Of a DNA stretch of 64,000 nt, positions 8,470-17,313 are shown piece after piece. Location: positions 1-64,000 of the forward strand of contig NZ_JAGGPQ010000002.1 of NCBI RefSeq assembly GCF_018613675.1, given 5' to 3'. Each line of letters starts with the position of its first letter. Position 1 is the stretch's first letter. Source of the DNA: Arthrobacter sp. ISL-85 (GTDB lineage Bacteria > Actinomycetota > Actinomycetes > Actinomycetales > Micrococcaceae). The notes beneath the pieces were generated by a model. The model saw only the letters and a program-made list of their open reading frames with translations, made no database searches and had not been told where the DNA came from. Made by a program: the position numbers and the translations under genes.

Positions 8470-9909
8470 ATGACCGACACCACCGGCACCTTTACAAATG
8501 AACACGCAGTTCGCTCCTGGCTTGGCATTCCCTACGCCACCGCCGAACGCTTCCGCCGCCCCAGCCTGCTTCCCTTCAACCCCGACCTGCCCTACGACCA
8601 GAAAGGGCCTGCACCGCTTCAAGCCGGGGACACCAGTTGGCTCGAAGCCGACAACGGCTTCAGCGAGGACTGCCTGAACCTCAACGTCTGGGCACCCGAA
8701 GACTCAGGCGACAAGCCGCTTCCCGTGATCGTCTACATCTTCGGCGGCGGATGGATGCTTGGCGCGAACACGCAGACCACCTCGAACGCGTCCGGCCTCG
8801 CCGCAACGGGACGAGCGGTCGGAGTTTCCATCAACTATCGGCTCGGAGCGTTCGGATGGCTGTCCCTTTCCCACTACGGCGGCGCACTCGCAGAGGCCAC
8901 CAACCTCGGCCTGCAGGACATCATCGCCGCGCTGCAGTGGGTCCGCGAGAACATCGCCCGATTCGGCGGCGACCCCGACAACGTCACCGTCACCGGCCAC
9001 AGCGCCGGCGCCTACTCCACCCTCAGCCTCCTCGCCGCACCCTCCGCCGACGGCCTCTACCACCACCTCGCCGCGTTCTCCGGCATGCCAGCACGCCAGG
9101 TGCCGGCATGGGGAGCAGAAGAACGCGCCCAGGCGGTCCTCACCGGACTCGGATTGCAGGATGACCCCGAGCAGCTGCTGAACGTCGACGCGGACCTGCT
9201 CGCCGAGGCGATGGCTGCGACGCAGTCCAAAGACCCTGGGGCCGCGCACGGCGTGGACAACGATCTCGTCGCCATCGTCGACGATCGGACCCAGCCCAAC
9301 GGCGTCCTCGCCGACCTTCCCATGCACGTTCTCCAGTCCGGCCGACACCGTGACGTGGACATCCTCTTCAGCAGCACCACCCATGAGCTCGACTGGTGGG
9401 TACTTCACAAGACCGAGGACTTCGATCCCGGCAGCATCGACGCCCTCGTCGCCGAGTTCGCCAACAGCAACCGCATCCCACGCAGCCGCGCCCGAAAGAT
9501 CATCGCCGCCTACGACGTCGACGGGCGCACCCCCGTCCAGGTCCGTGGAGCCTTGCTCACCGACTTCTCCTTCACCCTGCCCCAGGCCCGCGGAGCACTC
9601 GCCCACGCCGCGGCCGGCGGAAACGCACACCTGATCGCCGTCGGCCCCGTCGAGGGAGCCCCCGCCGTCCACGGCACGGAGATGTACGGCATCGTCGGCC
9701 AGATTCGGCCTGACACCAGCGAGGAGCAAGTTCTCCGCGACACCTTCGTTCGGGACGCCCTCCTCGCCCTCGCATCGGGCAACAGCGATGAATTGTGGGA
9801 ACCGGTGACCACCATCCCCACCACAAAGGGCATCGGCAACATGCCCTACGACGCCACCACCCACGCCACCAACGTGCTCGAGACCTTCAGAGGAATCGAC
9901 CGCCCATAG
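8470..9909 (+). CDS. Type B carboxylesterase (para-nitrobenzyl esterase family)
   Basis: 479 aa alpha/beta hydrolase. The nucleophile elbow GHSAG lies at about residues 176-180, the oxyanion loop is VYIFGGGWMLG, and the family's early SEDCLNLNVW signature is present. It hydrolyses carboxylic esters in the cytoplasm; the substrate is unknown. It follows rarA by 20 bases and has GGAAAGG upstream. No signal peptide is seen. Under TetR control it could detoxify or open an ester that also serves as the TetR ligand, which is an inference. Confidence 0.9.
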   Translation: MTDTTGTFTNEHAVRSWLGIPYATAERFRRPSLLPFNPDLPYDQKGPAPLQAGDTSWLEADNGFSEDCLNLNVWAPEDSGDKPLPVIVYIFGGGWMLGANTQTTSNASGLAATGRAVGVSINYRLGAFGWLSLSHYGGALAEATNLGLQDIIAALQWVRENIARFGGDPDNVTVTGHSAGAYSTLSLLAAPSADGLYHHLAAFSGMPARQVPAWGAEERAQAVLTGLGLQDDPEQLLNVDADLLAEAMAATQSKDPGAAHGVDNDLVAIVDDRTQPNGVLADLPMHVLQSGRHRDVDILFSSTTHELDWWVLHKTEDFDPGSIDALVAEFANSNRIPRSRARKIIAAYDVDGRTPVQVRGALLTDFSFTLPQARGALAHAAAGGNAHLIAVGPVEGAPAVHGTEMYGIVGQIRPDTSEEQVLRDTFVRDALLALASGNSDELWEPVTTIPTTKGIGNMPYDATTHATNVLETFRGIDRP

Positions 9910-10199
9910 CCGACCTGTACCTGCGCCGCGGATGCTTCTGGGATCCGCGCCCGAGGATCGATGCTGCCGAACAGGCCGACAGCGCGCGACACCGGTTCAG
10001 GGCATCTGCTCCGAAGCCGCTATATAGCACCGGGAGAACACCGCCAGGCCGTGCTCGTGAGCATTAACGCGAGAAATTCTTACACCTCAGTGGTGACCCT
10101 TTTTACAGGCACTCCACCGGCGCTTTGCGAGAGCCGATAATGATGATTCTGTATGGCTGATACAGCGTGCTTCGCCCCGCCAGTCGCGCCGGCAGGGGA

Positions 10200-10310
10200 G
10201 GGGTTCCCCGGTTTGGCCTGCCTGGCGCAGGTACTGGTAGAGCGTCTCTCTGCTGAGCCCGTAATTCCTTCGGAACCGGTGCCGCGGGCTTGGGTGCCCG
10301 ATCCGGCGGG
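10200..10310 (-). pseudogene. Serine recombinase (Tn3-type resolvase) C-terminal remnant
   Basis: A minus-strand frame holds the segment NYGLSRETLYQYLRQAG at 10216-10266, the helix-turn-helix seen at the C-terminus of Tn3-family resolvases. The catalytic domain is absent and the flanking residues do not fit. The surrounding stretch 9910-10361 holds no other gene I can support, so this is transposon debris. Confidence 0.5.
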
Positions 10311-10361
10311 GTCGCGTCGCGTTGGCGGGCGTGGCAGTGCCTTCGCGTTGCCGCTCTCTAG

Positions 10362-10553
10362 TCAAGGCAAGCGTAAAAAGCCGCTGGACTCAAACGCCTT
10401 ATCCATCGCGTTAGGTGTTAGTAGTCCGTAGTTAGGTCGAAGTCCTGCGGGGCCCTTGCCCGTGATGGCGGCGGCGGCGCGTACTGCTTCCGGTATCTGT
10501 TCGATCTTGCCGGTGCGAACCGCTAGTTCGGGTATCTCTATGGTTTTGACCAT
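10362..10553 (-). CDS. Possible small hypothetical protein
   Basis: A 63-codon frame beginning MVKTIEIPELAVRTGK. It has no good ribosome site and no recognised family. It lies within a stretch rich in mobile-element remains, so it may not be expressed. Listed only because the amino-acid composition is protein-like. Confidence 0.2.
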   Translation of the reverse strand: MVKTIEIPELAVRTGKIEQIPEAVRAAAAITGKGPAGLRPNYGLLTPNAMDKAFESSGFLRLP

Positions 10554-10799
10554 GAAAAACCCATCTGAGGCGCTGGCAATATATGCGGTCAGCAGCAAGC
10601 CTTCCCCTTTCGGGTAGCAACACGAACAAGGTTATCGCGCACCTGCCACTCCAACTTTTGCCGTGCGCAGGCGGTTCCTTTGGGTTCGTTCTGCCGCTTG
10701 GCACGGAGGGGCTATGCGCGGATCATCCGGTCGTTTCGTACGGCATGGTTCCTTCCCTGTGCCTTTGCCAGATATAGCGTTTCGTTAGCGGCGCTGTAC

Positions 10800-11180
10800 G
10801 GGGAACGGCAGGGCGGTAGGTCAAAAATAGAACAGGAAGATCAGAGCCAGGGCCGTAAGGCCAAAAGCTCCGCAAGGTCGCGGTATCCAAAACCATATTT
10901 GGGGTTTCCTACGGGCCGGGGCTGGCGCTGACACGCCAGTATCGCGCTGCCGGCCTGGTTCCCCGAGTCCGGCCTTTCGCTAAGCAGCACCACCGGGAAC
11001 CAGGCCGCAGGGGTCGAGGGGACTTGGCCCCTAAGAGGCCGAATCGGAGGGTGAGCGCCCTGCTTTCCGTTGCGGCCCTGACCGGGGGAGTACCTCATGC
11101 CCTGTGAACACGCCCTCGTTCCGCTCTCGGGAACAACCCCCGGCGGTTGGCGCCGGCCCACCCTACTTTCTTTTCCACCC
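10800..11180. other. Non-coding, structure-rich stretch of unknown role
   Basis: No coding frame is convincing here. The region is full of short inverted repeats: GGCCGTAAGGCC near 10850, CCAAAACCATATTTGG near 10890, a pair of GGAACCAGGCCG/CCTGGTTCCC arms near 10950-11000, and GGGGACTTGGCCCC near 11020. Such density is typical of a plasmid replication or transfer origin, or a structured RNA. The string TAGCGAAAGG, present on the minus strand here near 10975, also occurs at 23743 in the probable oriT region, which hints at a relic of a mobilisation origin. Confidence 0.3.
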
Positions 11181-11492
11181 TTATTTTCCACGCTCCCGCA
11201 GTTGTCGATGCCACGGGACAGTAGGAGGCTGCGTTGCCCGTGCTGCCAGGATAAGGTCGGTCTGCTCGGCGCAGTCCGTCATCTCATAGAAATGCATGGT
11301 CAGCCGGGGCGCCAGGGCCAATGAAGACTCTTGCCCGTTGGTCAGCATCTTCAGCAGCCCGTCAGGGCCGGTCAGGGACAGGCCCTGTTCCTTGGCCATC
11401 CTCACCAGTTCACGGGCGGCCTCGGCCTCGGATTTCTCTGTCGGTTTCTCAGGGGTTTTCGTACTCGGCACAGCCTCAAGTGTTGCGGTCAT
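11181..11492 (-). pseudogene. Truncated IS256-family transposase (N-terminus only)
   Basis: The first ~50 residues (ARELVRMAKEQGLSLTGPDG followed by LLKMLT) match the typical start of IS256/Mutator transposases. After LLKMLT the sequence departs from the family, and none of the DDE catalytic region follows. It is therefore a 5' fragment, probably cut by a deletion. Together with the resolvase relic at 10200-10310 it marks a transposon scrapyard next to the catabolic cluster. Confidence 0.6.
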
Positions 11493-11576
11493 ATCGGGCT
11501 CCTCCCCGCCAGGCTCACCGCCCGGCTTGTGGAGCCGGATACACCGTTAATTCCACAGTCCCCGCCCGGCAAGACC

Positions 11577-11830
11577 TTAGCGTCGTATATTCGACTTTTT
11601 CACAAGTTTCCCCTTGTTGTCCTTGTTCAGGGGCCGTCCTTGATGTGGATGAACTTCACCCGGTCGCCCAGCCTGCACAGCAGTTCCACGGGGTCCTGGC
11701 TGCCAGTAGCTGTCCACTTCCAGGACCAGTGCCGGATCCAGCAGGGACTCGAAGTACTCCAGGCCGGTGCGGGGACCTACCTGTTGCGGCCCAGGAAGAA
11801 CAGCCGTGGTCAGTTTTGGGATGACCGGGA
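11577..11830 (-). pseudogene. Sugar-phosphate isomerase/epimerase remnant with two frameshifts
   Basis: Three consecutive minus-strand frames join into one recognisable TIM-barrel isomerase tail. They read VGPRTGLEYFESLLDPALV then LEVDSYW, next QDPVELLCRLGDRVKFIHIK plus DGP, and finally LNKDNKGKLVK. A small indel after the TYW-like motif and a missing base in the C-run after GACGG break the frame. The N-terminal part is gone. It is a different subfamily from the intact isomerase at 14862-15716, so not a simple local duplication. Confidence 0.6.
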
Positions 11831-11916
11831 TCGGCCAACGAGGAAACAGGTTCCCGGGCAGACACTCTGTCCACGAACTACCGTGACGGCCCTCCCTTAG
11901 CGGCAGAGGACCGGCG

Positions 11917-12666
11917 TCAGTAGGTGGACCGGCCACCGGAAATGTCAAAGGTGAACCCGGAGGTGAAGCTGCATTCATCGCTGACGATCCAGCTGACGAG
12001 GGCGGCGATTTCCTCAATTTGCAGGAACCGGCCCATGGGGATCTTGGCCTTGCTGGCTTCAATGTGTTCCTGGGTCATTTCCTTGAAAAGTGCAGTTTCC
12101 GTAATAACGGGTGCGATTGCGTTGACGGACACGCCGTCAGTAATGAGTTCTTTGGCAAAGGCCTTGGTGAACCCGATTACCCCGGCTTTTGCCGCGGAAT
12201 AGGCGGCGATGTGTGGGTTGCCGTCTTTGCCGGCCATGGAAGCGATATTCACGATCCGCCCAAATCCGGCCGCCCGCATGTGAGGAGCAACCGTGCGGGA
12301 TGTGTTAAAAACGCCCGTTAGGTTGATGTCGATAACGCGCTGCCAGGCCTCGGGATCGTAGTCCCATACGGGGGCGACCGGTCCGTTGATGCCAGCGCCG
12401 TTGATCAGGAAGTCGATACGGCCGGTAACGGCGAGTGTGGCACGGCAGGCTTCTTCGACCGATGCCAGGCTCGAAACGTCCACGGCCTGTATTAGCGCCG
12501 GTTTGAAATCGTTGAGTGTTGGGTCGAAGTGGCAGGGATCGAGGTCCCACACAACGACCTCAGCCCCCTCCCCTTGAAGCCTTTCGCCAATGCCGCGTCC
12601 GATCCCGCGGGCGCCCCCGGTGATGACAGCTGTGCGCCCCTGATAGTGGTAATCGATCTTTGACAT
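11917..12666 (-). CDS. SDR family NAD(P)-dependent oxidoreductase
   Basis: 249 aa classical short-chain dehydrogenase. The cofactor motif TGGARGIG is at residues 16-23, NAG-type motif NGAG at about 89-92, and the catalytic set Ser143, Tyr156 and Lys160 (YSAAK) is complete. Overall it resembles 3-oxoacyl-ACP reductase/sugar dehydrogenase types. The start MSKIDY at 12666 is preferred over five codons further up because AAGGGA lies 7 bases before it. It is transcribed away from the IclR gene at 12898 and probably belongs to the same catabolic regulon. Confidence 0.92.
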   Translation of the reverse strand: MSKIDYHYQGRTAVITGGARGIGRGIGERLQGEGAEVVVWDLDPCHFDPTLNDFKPALIQAVDVSSLASVEEACRATLAVTGRIDFLINGAGINGPVAPVWDYDPEAWQRVIDINLTGVFNTSRTVAPHMRAAGFGRIVNIASMAGKDGNPHIAAYSAAKAGVIGFTKAFAKELITDGVSVNAIAPVITETALFKEMTQEHIEASKAKIPMGRFLQIEEIAALVSWIVSDECSFTSGFTFDISGGRSTY

Positions 12667-12897
12667 TATGCGTCCCTTCATCGCGACGTGCAGAATCTCC
12701 AGCCCCCGCGAAATCAGTGTTCATGTAACTGCACGAGTTCTAGTATGTAAACACAGATTAGCAGTCGTCGGAGTCAGTGCCTACCTAAGCATGATCCATA
12801 ACGCGATCGCCCGACCGTCCCCAGGCGGCGGTTCCGGCTAGAGTTGAAACGCGGTCCGACGGGGCCGCAAGCGCAGGCGTTACAGGATGAGGAGCAC

Positions 12898-13680
12898 ATG
12901 GCTGTTGAGCCCAAAGGGGTTGTGAAGTCAGCGGACCGCGTCCTGGATGTCTTCGAACTGCTCGGTCGATGGGGCAGCGAGATGTCGCATGCCGAGCTGG
13001 CGGAGGTGCTGAACATTCCCAAATCCAGCCTCACTCCACTGTTGCGCAACCTTGTGGCAAGAAATTTTGTCGAGTATGACCCGATCTCGAAGGGCTATCG
13101 CCTTGGGGATGCCTTTGTGCAGCTCGCGCAACGTACCGGACGGGAACGGTCGCTGCTGGGATTCATTCATCCTATTGTTGTTGACCTCTCGTCAGCCACG
13201 GGGGAATCTGTGACCGTAACTCAGCTTAAAGGCGATCAAGGGGAAACGATCGACTCGGTTTCCGGGCCGCACCGGCTGGTCTCACACATGCGCGCGGGCG
13301 ACCGCGGACCGCTCTATGCGCTTTCCGGCGGTAAGGCAATTCTTGCCCACCTGCCGCAGGCCATGCTGTCCGACTATCTGCGGCGCGTTGAGTTTGAGCG
13401 CATCACGCCGAACACCATCGCCAGCACAGATGAGCTTGTCCGCCAGCTGGAGGAAGTCCGACGAACGGGGTACTCGTTCGTCGATGAAGAATTCACCTTT
13501 GGCATCGTGGGAATCGGGGCGCCCATCCTGGCCGACGACGGATTCCCAATTGGTGCCATTAGTGTCGTCATGCCAAGCGTCCGCCTCACCGATGAGTCGC
13601 AGGCGCAAGCTACGCGCGGGCTGACCACTGCCATCGAGCGTATTTCGCGCCAGCTCACGAGGCTGGCCGCCGCCCACTGA
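12898..13680 (+). CDS. IclR family transcriptional regulator
   Basis: 260 aa. The N-terminal winged helix spans roughly residues 10-70 (SADRVLDVFELLGRWGSEMS, then HAELAEVLNIPKSSLTPLLR). The C-terminal IclR effector domain follows, with GPLYALSGGKAILAHLP and SYSFVDEEF-like motifs. The start at 12898 has AGGATGAGGAG upstream; the frame extends 18 codons further but without a site. It is placed between the divergent SDR gene and the catabolic operon 13796-17038 and is likely its regulator. Confidence 0.92.
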   Translation: MAVEPKGVVKSADRVLDVFELLGRWGSEMSHAELAEVLNIPKSSLTPLLRNLVARNFVEYDPISKGYRLGDAFVQLAQRTGRERSLLGFIHPIVVDLSSATGESVTVTQLKGDQGETIDSVSGPHRLVSHMRAGDRGPLYALSGGKAILAHLPQAMLSDYLRRVEFERITPNTIASTDELVRQLEEVRRTGYSFVDEEFTFGIVGIGAPILADDGFPIGAISVVMPSVRLTDESQAQATRGLTTAIERISRQLTRLAAAH

Positions 13681-13724
13681 CCCGTCTCTTCGATACACCA
13701 ACGGCATATCCATGGCCAGCACTT

Positions 13725-13758
13725 GTTCACGAGTGAGAACGTGTTCTACAGTGAAAAC
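13725..13758. promoter_or_regulatory. Two tandem IclR-type operator-like sites
   Basis: GTTCACGAGTGAGAAC (13725-13740) and GTTCTACAGTGAAAAC (13743-13758) are 16-bp imperfect palindromes 18 bases apart, just before the first gene of the catabolic operon at 13796. A similar motif (GTTCTGTACAGTAGAAAC at 42229-42246) precedes the other IclR-controlled cluster in this window. Confidence 0.5.
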
Positions 13759-13795
13759 TCAAATCTTTGATAAGCATCACCTAAGGAAGTAAGTC

Positions 13796-14185
13796 ATGGA
13801 CGAAAAATGCCGATACGAACTGGGGCTGGAGCAGCGACGTGCAGTTCTGGGGGATGCGCACGTGGACTGCGCCCAGTCCCACGGCACTGAATTCAGCGCT
13901 GATTTCCAGGAGATGATCACCCGCTATTCATGGGGCGAGGTCTGGTCCAGGCCGGAACTGGACCGCAACACACGCAGCCTGGTCGCCATCGCCACGATGA
14001 TTGCCCTGAACCGGTCAGATGACTTCAAGGCACACGTGCGGGCGGCCCTCCGCCTGGGCACCACGCCCGAGCACATCAAGGAAGTGCTGCTGCAGTCCGC
14101 CATCTACTGCGGCGTCTCTGCCGCCGACAGCGCTTTCCGCGCTACCGAGGCCATCATGGCCGAAGAAACCGACCACCAGCACTGA
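13796..14185 (+). CDS. Carboxymuconolactone decarboxylase family protein (PcaC-like)
   Basis: 129 aa. It matches the PcaC form: ITRYSWGEVWSRPELDRNTR, SLVAIATMIAL, HVRAALRLGTTPEHIKEVLL and the active-site-region motif YCGVSAADSAFRA. PcaC decarboxylates 4-carboxymuconolactone in protocatechuate breakdown. No other beta-ketoadipate genes are here, so it more likely acts on a related substrate of this cluster. AAGGAAG precedes the ATG. First gene of a four-gene operon. Confidence 0.85.
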   Translation: MDEKCRYELGLEQRRAVLGDAHVDCAQSHGTEFSADFQEMITRYSWGEVWSRPELDRNTRSLVAIATMIALNRSDDFKAHVRAALRLGTTPEHIKEVLLQSAIYCGVSAADSAFRATEAIMAEETDHQH

Positions 14186-14200
14186 ACGTAAGGAGTAAAC

Positions 14201-14818
14201 ATGTCACGCATCGAAGCGATCACCATCACCACAGCCATCGGCGGAGTCAAGGAAGCCTTCGACCGAATCCATGCATTTACGCAGCCCCCGGCAGTCGGCG
14301 GAACACTACTGGGCGCATTCACCACCGAAATCGGTGAACTGAACAAGGTCTTGGTCCTGCGTGCGTTCGAAACGGATGCTGACGCAGCAGAGGACCGAAA
14401 CCGGGCACAATTGAGCGCTGACCCCTACGGCGTTTCGTCCGTCGCTGCTTCACTCTCGGTCTCCACCTATGCCCTCTTCCCATTCCTGGAACCGGTCACG
14501 CCTGGTACGTCCGGCCCGTTCTACGAAGTTCGCACCTACGGCATCAAACCCAACGCGGTCCAAGCCACCATCGACGCCTGGGAGAAAGCCGTTCCAGCGC
14601 GGACCCGGATATCCCCGCTCACCCTGGCCGCCTATGCACTGGACGGTCCCGGCCCCCGGTTCATCAACATCTGGCCGTACGCCTCACTGGATGCCCGAAA
14701 CGCATCCCGCGCCCAAGCGGTCGAGGAAGGCACCTGGCCACCTAAGGGAGGACCCGCCAACCTGACAACCCTGAATTCAGAGATCTACATTCCAGCACCC
14801 TTCTCACCGCTGCAATAG
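14201..14818 (+). CDS. NIPSNAP family protein
   Basis: 205 aa with two ferredoxin-like halves. The second half starts with FYEVRTYGIKPNAVQATIDAW and contains ALDGPGPRFINIWPYASLDARNA, the usual NIPSNAP pattern. Such dimeric alpha-beta barrel proteins are common in actinobacterial catabolic clusters, but the biochemical role is not settled. AAGGAG precedes the ATG, and the gene follows the decarboxylase-like gene by 15 bases. Confidence 0.85.
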   Translation: MSRIEAITITTAIGGVKEAFDRIHAFTQPPAVGGTLLGAFTTEIGELNKVLVLRAFETDADAAEDRNRAQLSADPYGVSSVAASLSVSTYALFPFLEPVTPGTSGPFYEVRTYGIKPNAVQATIDAWEKAVPARTRISPLTLAAYALDGPGPRFINIWPYASLDARNASRAQAVEEGTWPPKGGPANLTTLNSEIYIPAPFSPLQ

Positions 14819-14861
14819 CAACGTCCTGCACCGCTCAACGCGCAACCTCATTCAAGGAAGA

Positions 14862-15716
14862 ATGGCCATGACGCACAAAATCTCCCTCGCACCCCTGACA
14901 GTTCTGGAGCTATCACCCACCCAGGCCGTCGAGACCGCAGCAGCGGCCGGGTACGACTACGTCGGGTTGCGGCTGATTCCCTCCACACCGGAGGAAACCG
15001 TGTATCCGATCATCGGAGACACCCCGCTCGTTCGCGAGACCAGGAAACGTGCAGACGACCTGGGCATACTGATTCTGGATATCGAAACCCTGCGCCTGCA
15101 GCCCGAAACAGACGTTCGTGCCGATTACAGCAGATTCGTCGAGACCGGAGCCTCGCTGGGTGCCCGCCACATCCTCGTCGCAGGCAACGATCCGGAACGT
15201 CACCGCCTCACGGACAACTTCCGAACCTTGGCGGAACTCGCCGCCGAACACAACATGATTGCAAACCTGGAGTTCATGCCCTGGACCGATGTTCCTGACC
15301 TAAGAGATGCCGCCCGCGTGATGCAGGCCGTCGGGCACCCCAGCACCGGCCTGCTCATAGACTCGATCCACTTCGACCGATCCGGGAGCAACGTCGAGGA
15401 CCTCAGGACACTGCCGGCGGAATGGTTCCACTACCTGCAGATTTGCGACGGCCCAGCCGAAAAACCAGCCACCACTGAACAGCTCATCCATCATGCGCGG
15501 CATGACCGTCTGCTGCCTGGCCGCGGCGGCATCGACCTGCTGGGCCAGCTTCGCTACCTCCCCGACAACCTCGTCATCAGCGTCGAAGTCCCGCTCAATA
15601 CTCCAGAGCCCCTGCAGGCATCCGTCCGGGCCGAACTGGCCCTGGCAGCAACACGGGAGGTCCTCGACCGCACTGCCTCCGTAAGCCCATCCTCATCGTC
15701 AATGGAGACCAAATGA
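14862..15716 (+). CDS. Sugar phosphate isomerase/epimerase (xylose isomerase-like TIM barrel)
   Basis: 284 aa TIM-barrel protein. Typical strands are visible: AAAAGYDYVGLRL near the start, DIETLRLQPE, ARHILVAGND, NLEFMPWTDVPDL, GLLIDSIHFDRSG, and HYLQICDGPA, where the acidic and His residues would bind a divalent metal. Such enzymes also act as dehydroshikimate dehydratases or ketose epimerases. Two ATG codons lie 6 bases apart after AAGGAAGA; either could start translation. It overlaps the transporter gene by 4 bases (ATGA). Confidence 0.86.
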   Translation: MAMTHKISLAPLTVLELSPTQAVETAAAAGYDYVGLRLIPSTPEETVYPIIGDTPLVRETRKRADDLGILILDIETLRLQPETDVRADYSRFVETGASLGARHILVAGNDPERHRLTDNFRTLAELAAEHNMIANLEFMPWTDVPDLRDAARVMQAVGHPSTGLLIDSIHFDRSGSNVEDLRTLPAEWFHYLQICDGPAEKPATTEQLIHHARHDRLLPGRGGIDLLGQLRYLPDNLVISVEVPLNTPEPLQASVRAELALAATREVLDRTASVSPSSSSMETK

Positions 15717-17038
15717 AAACATCGATCACGTCCGGGTCTGTAACCGGCAAGCCCGCCGCCACTAAAGGACGGCGAGCCGCTGCCGCCAGCCTCGTCGGTG
15801 CCGTCGTCGACTGGTACGACTATTTTCTCTACGGCACCGCATCCGCGCTGATCTTCGGACCGCTGTTCTTCCCAGGCAACGACCCAGTGGCATCGCAGCT
15901 GTTGGCCTTCGCGACCTTCGCCATTGGATTCTTTTTCCGTCCGATCGGCAGCCTCGTCTTCGGACATTTCGGCGACCGCATCGGACGCAAGAAGATGCTC
16001 GTTTTGACCCTCCTGATCATGGGCGCCGCCAGCGTCCTCATCGGCTTCCTGCCCACGTACCAAAACATCGGAGTATGGGCGCCGATCCTGCTCATCATCC
16101 TCCGAGCCGCCCAGGGCTTCGCGGTCGGAGGCGAATGGGCCGGAGCCACCCTCATGGCAGTGGAAAGCGCTCCCGAGGGTAAAAAGACACTCTATGGCAG
16201 CGTGGTCCAGTCGGGAGCCTACGTAGGCATTCTCACGGCCAATGGCGCCTATTACCTCACCAGCACCCTCATCACACCGGACCAGGCCTTCCTTGACTGG
16301 GGCTGGAGGATCCCCTTCATCGCAAGCGTCATCGTCATTGCCATCGGCTTCATCATCCGCCGCAGCGTAGGCGAAAGTGAAGAATTCACCACCCTTCAGA
16401 AAAGCGACGACATCCGCAAAGTGCCGTTTATAGCGGCACTGAAGGAAAACCCGAAGTCATTCTTCATCGTCTTTGGCATGCGCATTGGCGAGAACGTCGC
16501 GAACTACATCATCCTGACGTTCGCCATCTCCTATGCAACTAAAACCCTGGGCGTAGACAAATCCATCTCCCTCACCGCCATCATCGCAACGGCAATCGCT
16601 TCACTCTTCGCCATCCCGATCATCGCCAAATACGCCGACAAGTACGGCCCATACAAGGTCTACGTATTTGGAGCCGCCGCCGGCGTGGTCCTGGCCTTCC
16701 CGTTCTTCTGGGGACTCGAAACACGGAATGTCCTGATTATCATTCTCGCCGTAATGGTCACTCTGCTCGCAGTCGAAGTGACCATGGCAACCGTCCAACA
16801 GCCCATTTTCACCAAACTCTTCAGCCCGGAATTCCGCTACAGCGGCGCCGGATTCTCCTACCAAATCACCGCAGCCGTCGGCGGCGGCGTAGCCCCACTA
16901 GTCGCCACATGGCTCGTGAGCGTAGGCAACGGCGCCTCCTACCTGGCCGCGTCCTACATGGCAGGAGTGTGCGGCATCTCTCTCATCACCACGCTCGCGG
17001 TCCGCAAACGAATTCACGCCGGCCACGCCGAAGGCTAG
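15713..17038 (+). CDS. MFS transporter, metabolite:H+ symporter family
   Basis: 441 aa with 12 predicted membrane helices. The MHS signature is clear: GAVVDWYDYFLYGTAS in helix 1 and the loop GHFGDRIGRKKMLVLTLLIM between helices 2 and 3. The family takes up organic acids such as shikimate, alpha-ketoglutarate, citrate, or aromatic acids and betaines, with protons. It ends the operon and very likely imports the compound degraded by the neighbouring enzymes. The intact dehydroshikimate-type TIM-barrel gene makes a shikimate or quinate-like acid a reasonable guess only. Confidence 0.92.
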   Translation: MKTSITSGSVTGKPAATKGRRAAAASLVGAVVDWYDYFLYGTASALIFGPLFFPGNDPVASQLLAFATFAIGFFFRPIGSLVFGHFGDRIGRKKMLVLTLLIMGAASVLIGFLPTYQNIGVWAPILLIILRAAQGFAVGGEWAGATLMAVESAPEGKKTLYGSVVQSGAYVGILTANGAYYLTSTLITPDQAFLDWGWRIPFIASVIVIAIGFIIRRSVGESEEFTTLQKSDDIRKVPFIAALKENPKSFFIVFGMRIGENVANYIILTFAISYATKTLGVDKSISLTAIIATAIASLFAIPIIAKYADKYGPYKVYVFGAAAGVVLAFPFFWGLETRNVLIIILAVMVTLLAVEVTMATVQQPIFTKLFSPEFRYSGAGFSYQITAAVGGGVAPLVATWLVSVGNGASYLAASYMAGVCGISLITTLAVRKRIHAGHAEG

Positions 17039-17218
17039 CCGCCAACGAATACAGTCGCACAGTACGGAGGGGGCCTTCCATATACGGCCCTCGCCGTACC
17101 GCCTTGAAACATGCGCTGCTTCAGGAGGTGATGAAGTGCACGGCGTGGCGAGACGAAGGAGACGGCCGGAGCAATATCTAATGACGGCCGGACTGAAAGC
17201 CGATAATTGATATTATGT

Positions 17219-17261
17219 CAACTAAAGTTGCTTTAGCATCACGGCTTGTCAACTAGAGTTG
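17219..17261. promoter_or_regulatory. Two identical-type palindromic operator sites
   Basis: CAACTAAAGTTG (17219-17230) and CAACTAGAGTTG (17250-17261) are 12-bp near-perfect palindromes, 31 bases centre to centre (three helical turns). They sit 50-95 bases upstream of the gene at 17314, whose C-terminus has a helix-turn-helix, so autoregulation is plausible. The rest of 17039-17313 shows no gene. Confidence 0.5.
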
Positions 17262-17313
17262 CCGGCGCTCATACTGTCACTGTAGCAATTAGTGGCAGGC
17301 GGAGGGAAGCTCG

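Noticed and set aside
8704..9864. 386-codon minus-strand open frame opposite the carboxylesterase
   Set aside because: Gly/Val-rich low-complexity protein with no motif; it mirrors the GC-rich third positions of the real esterase gene.
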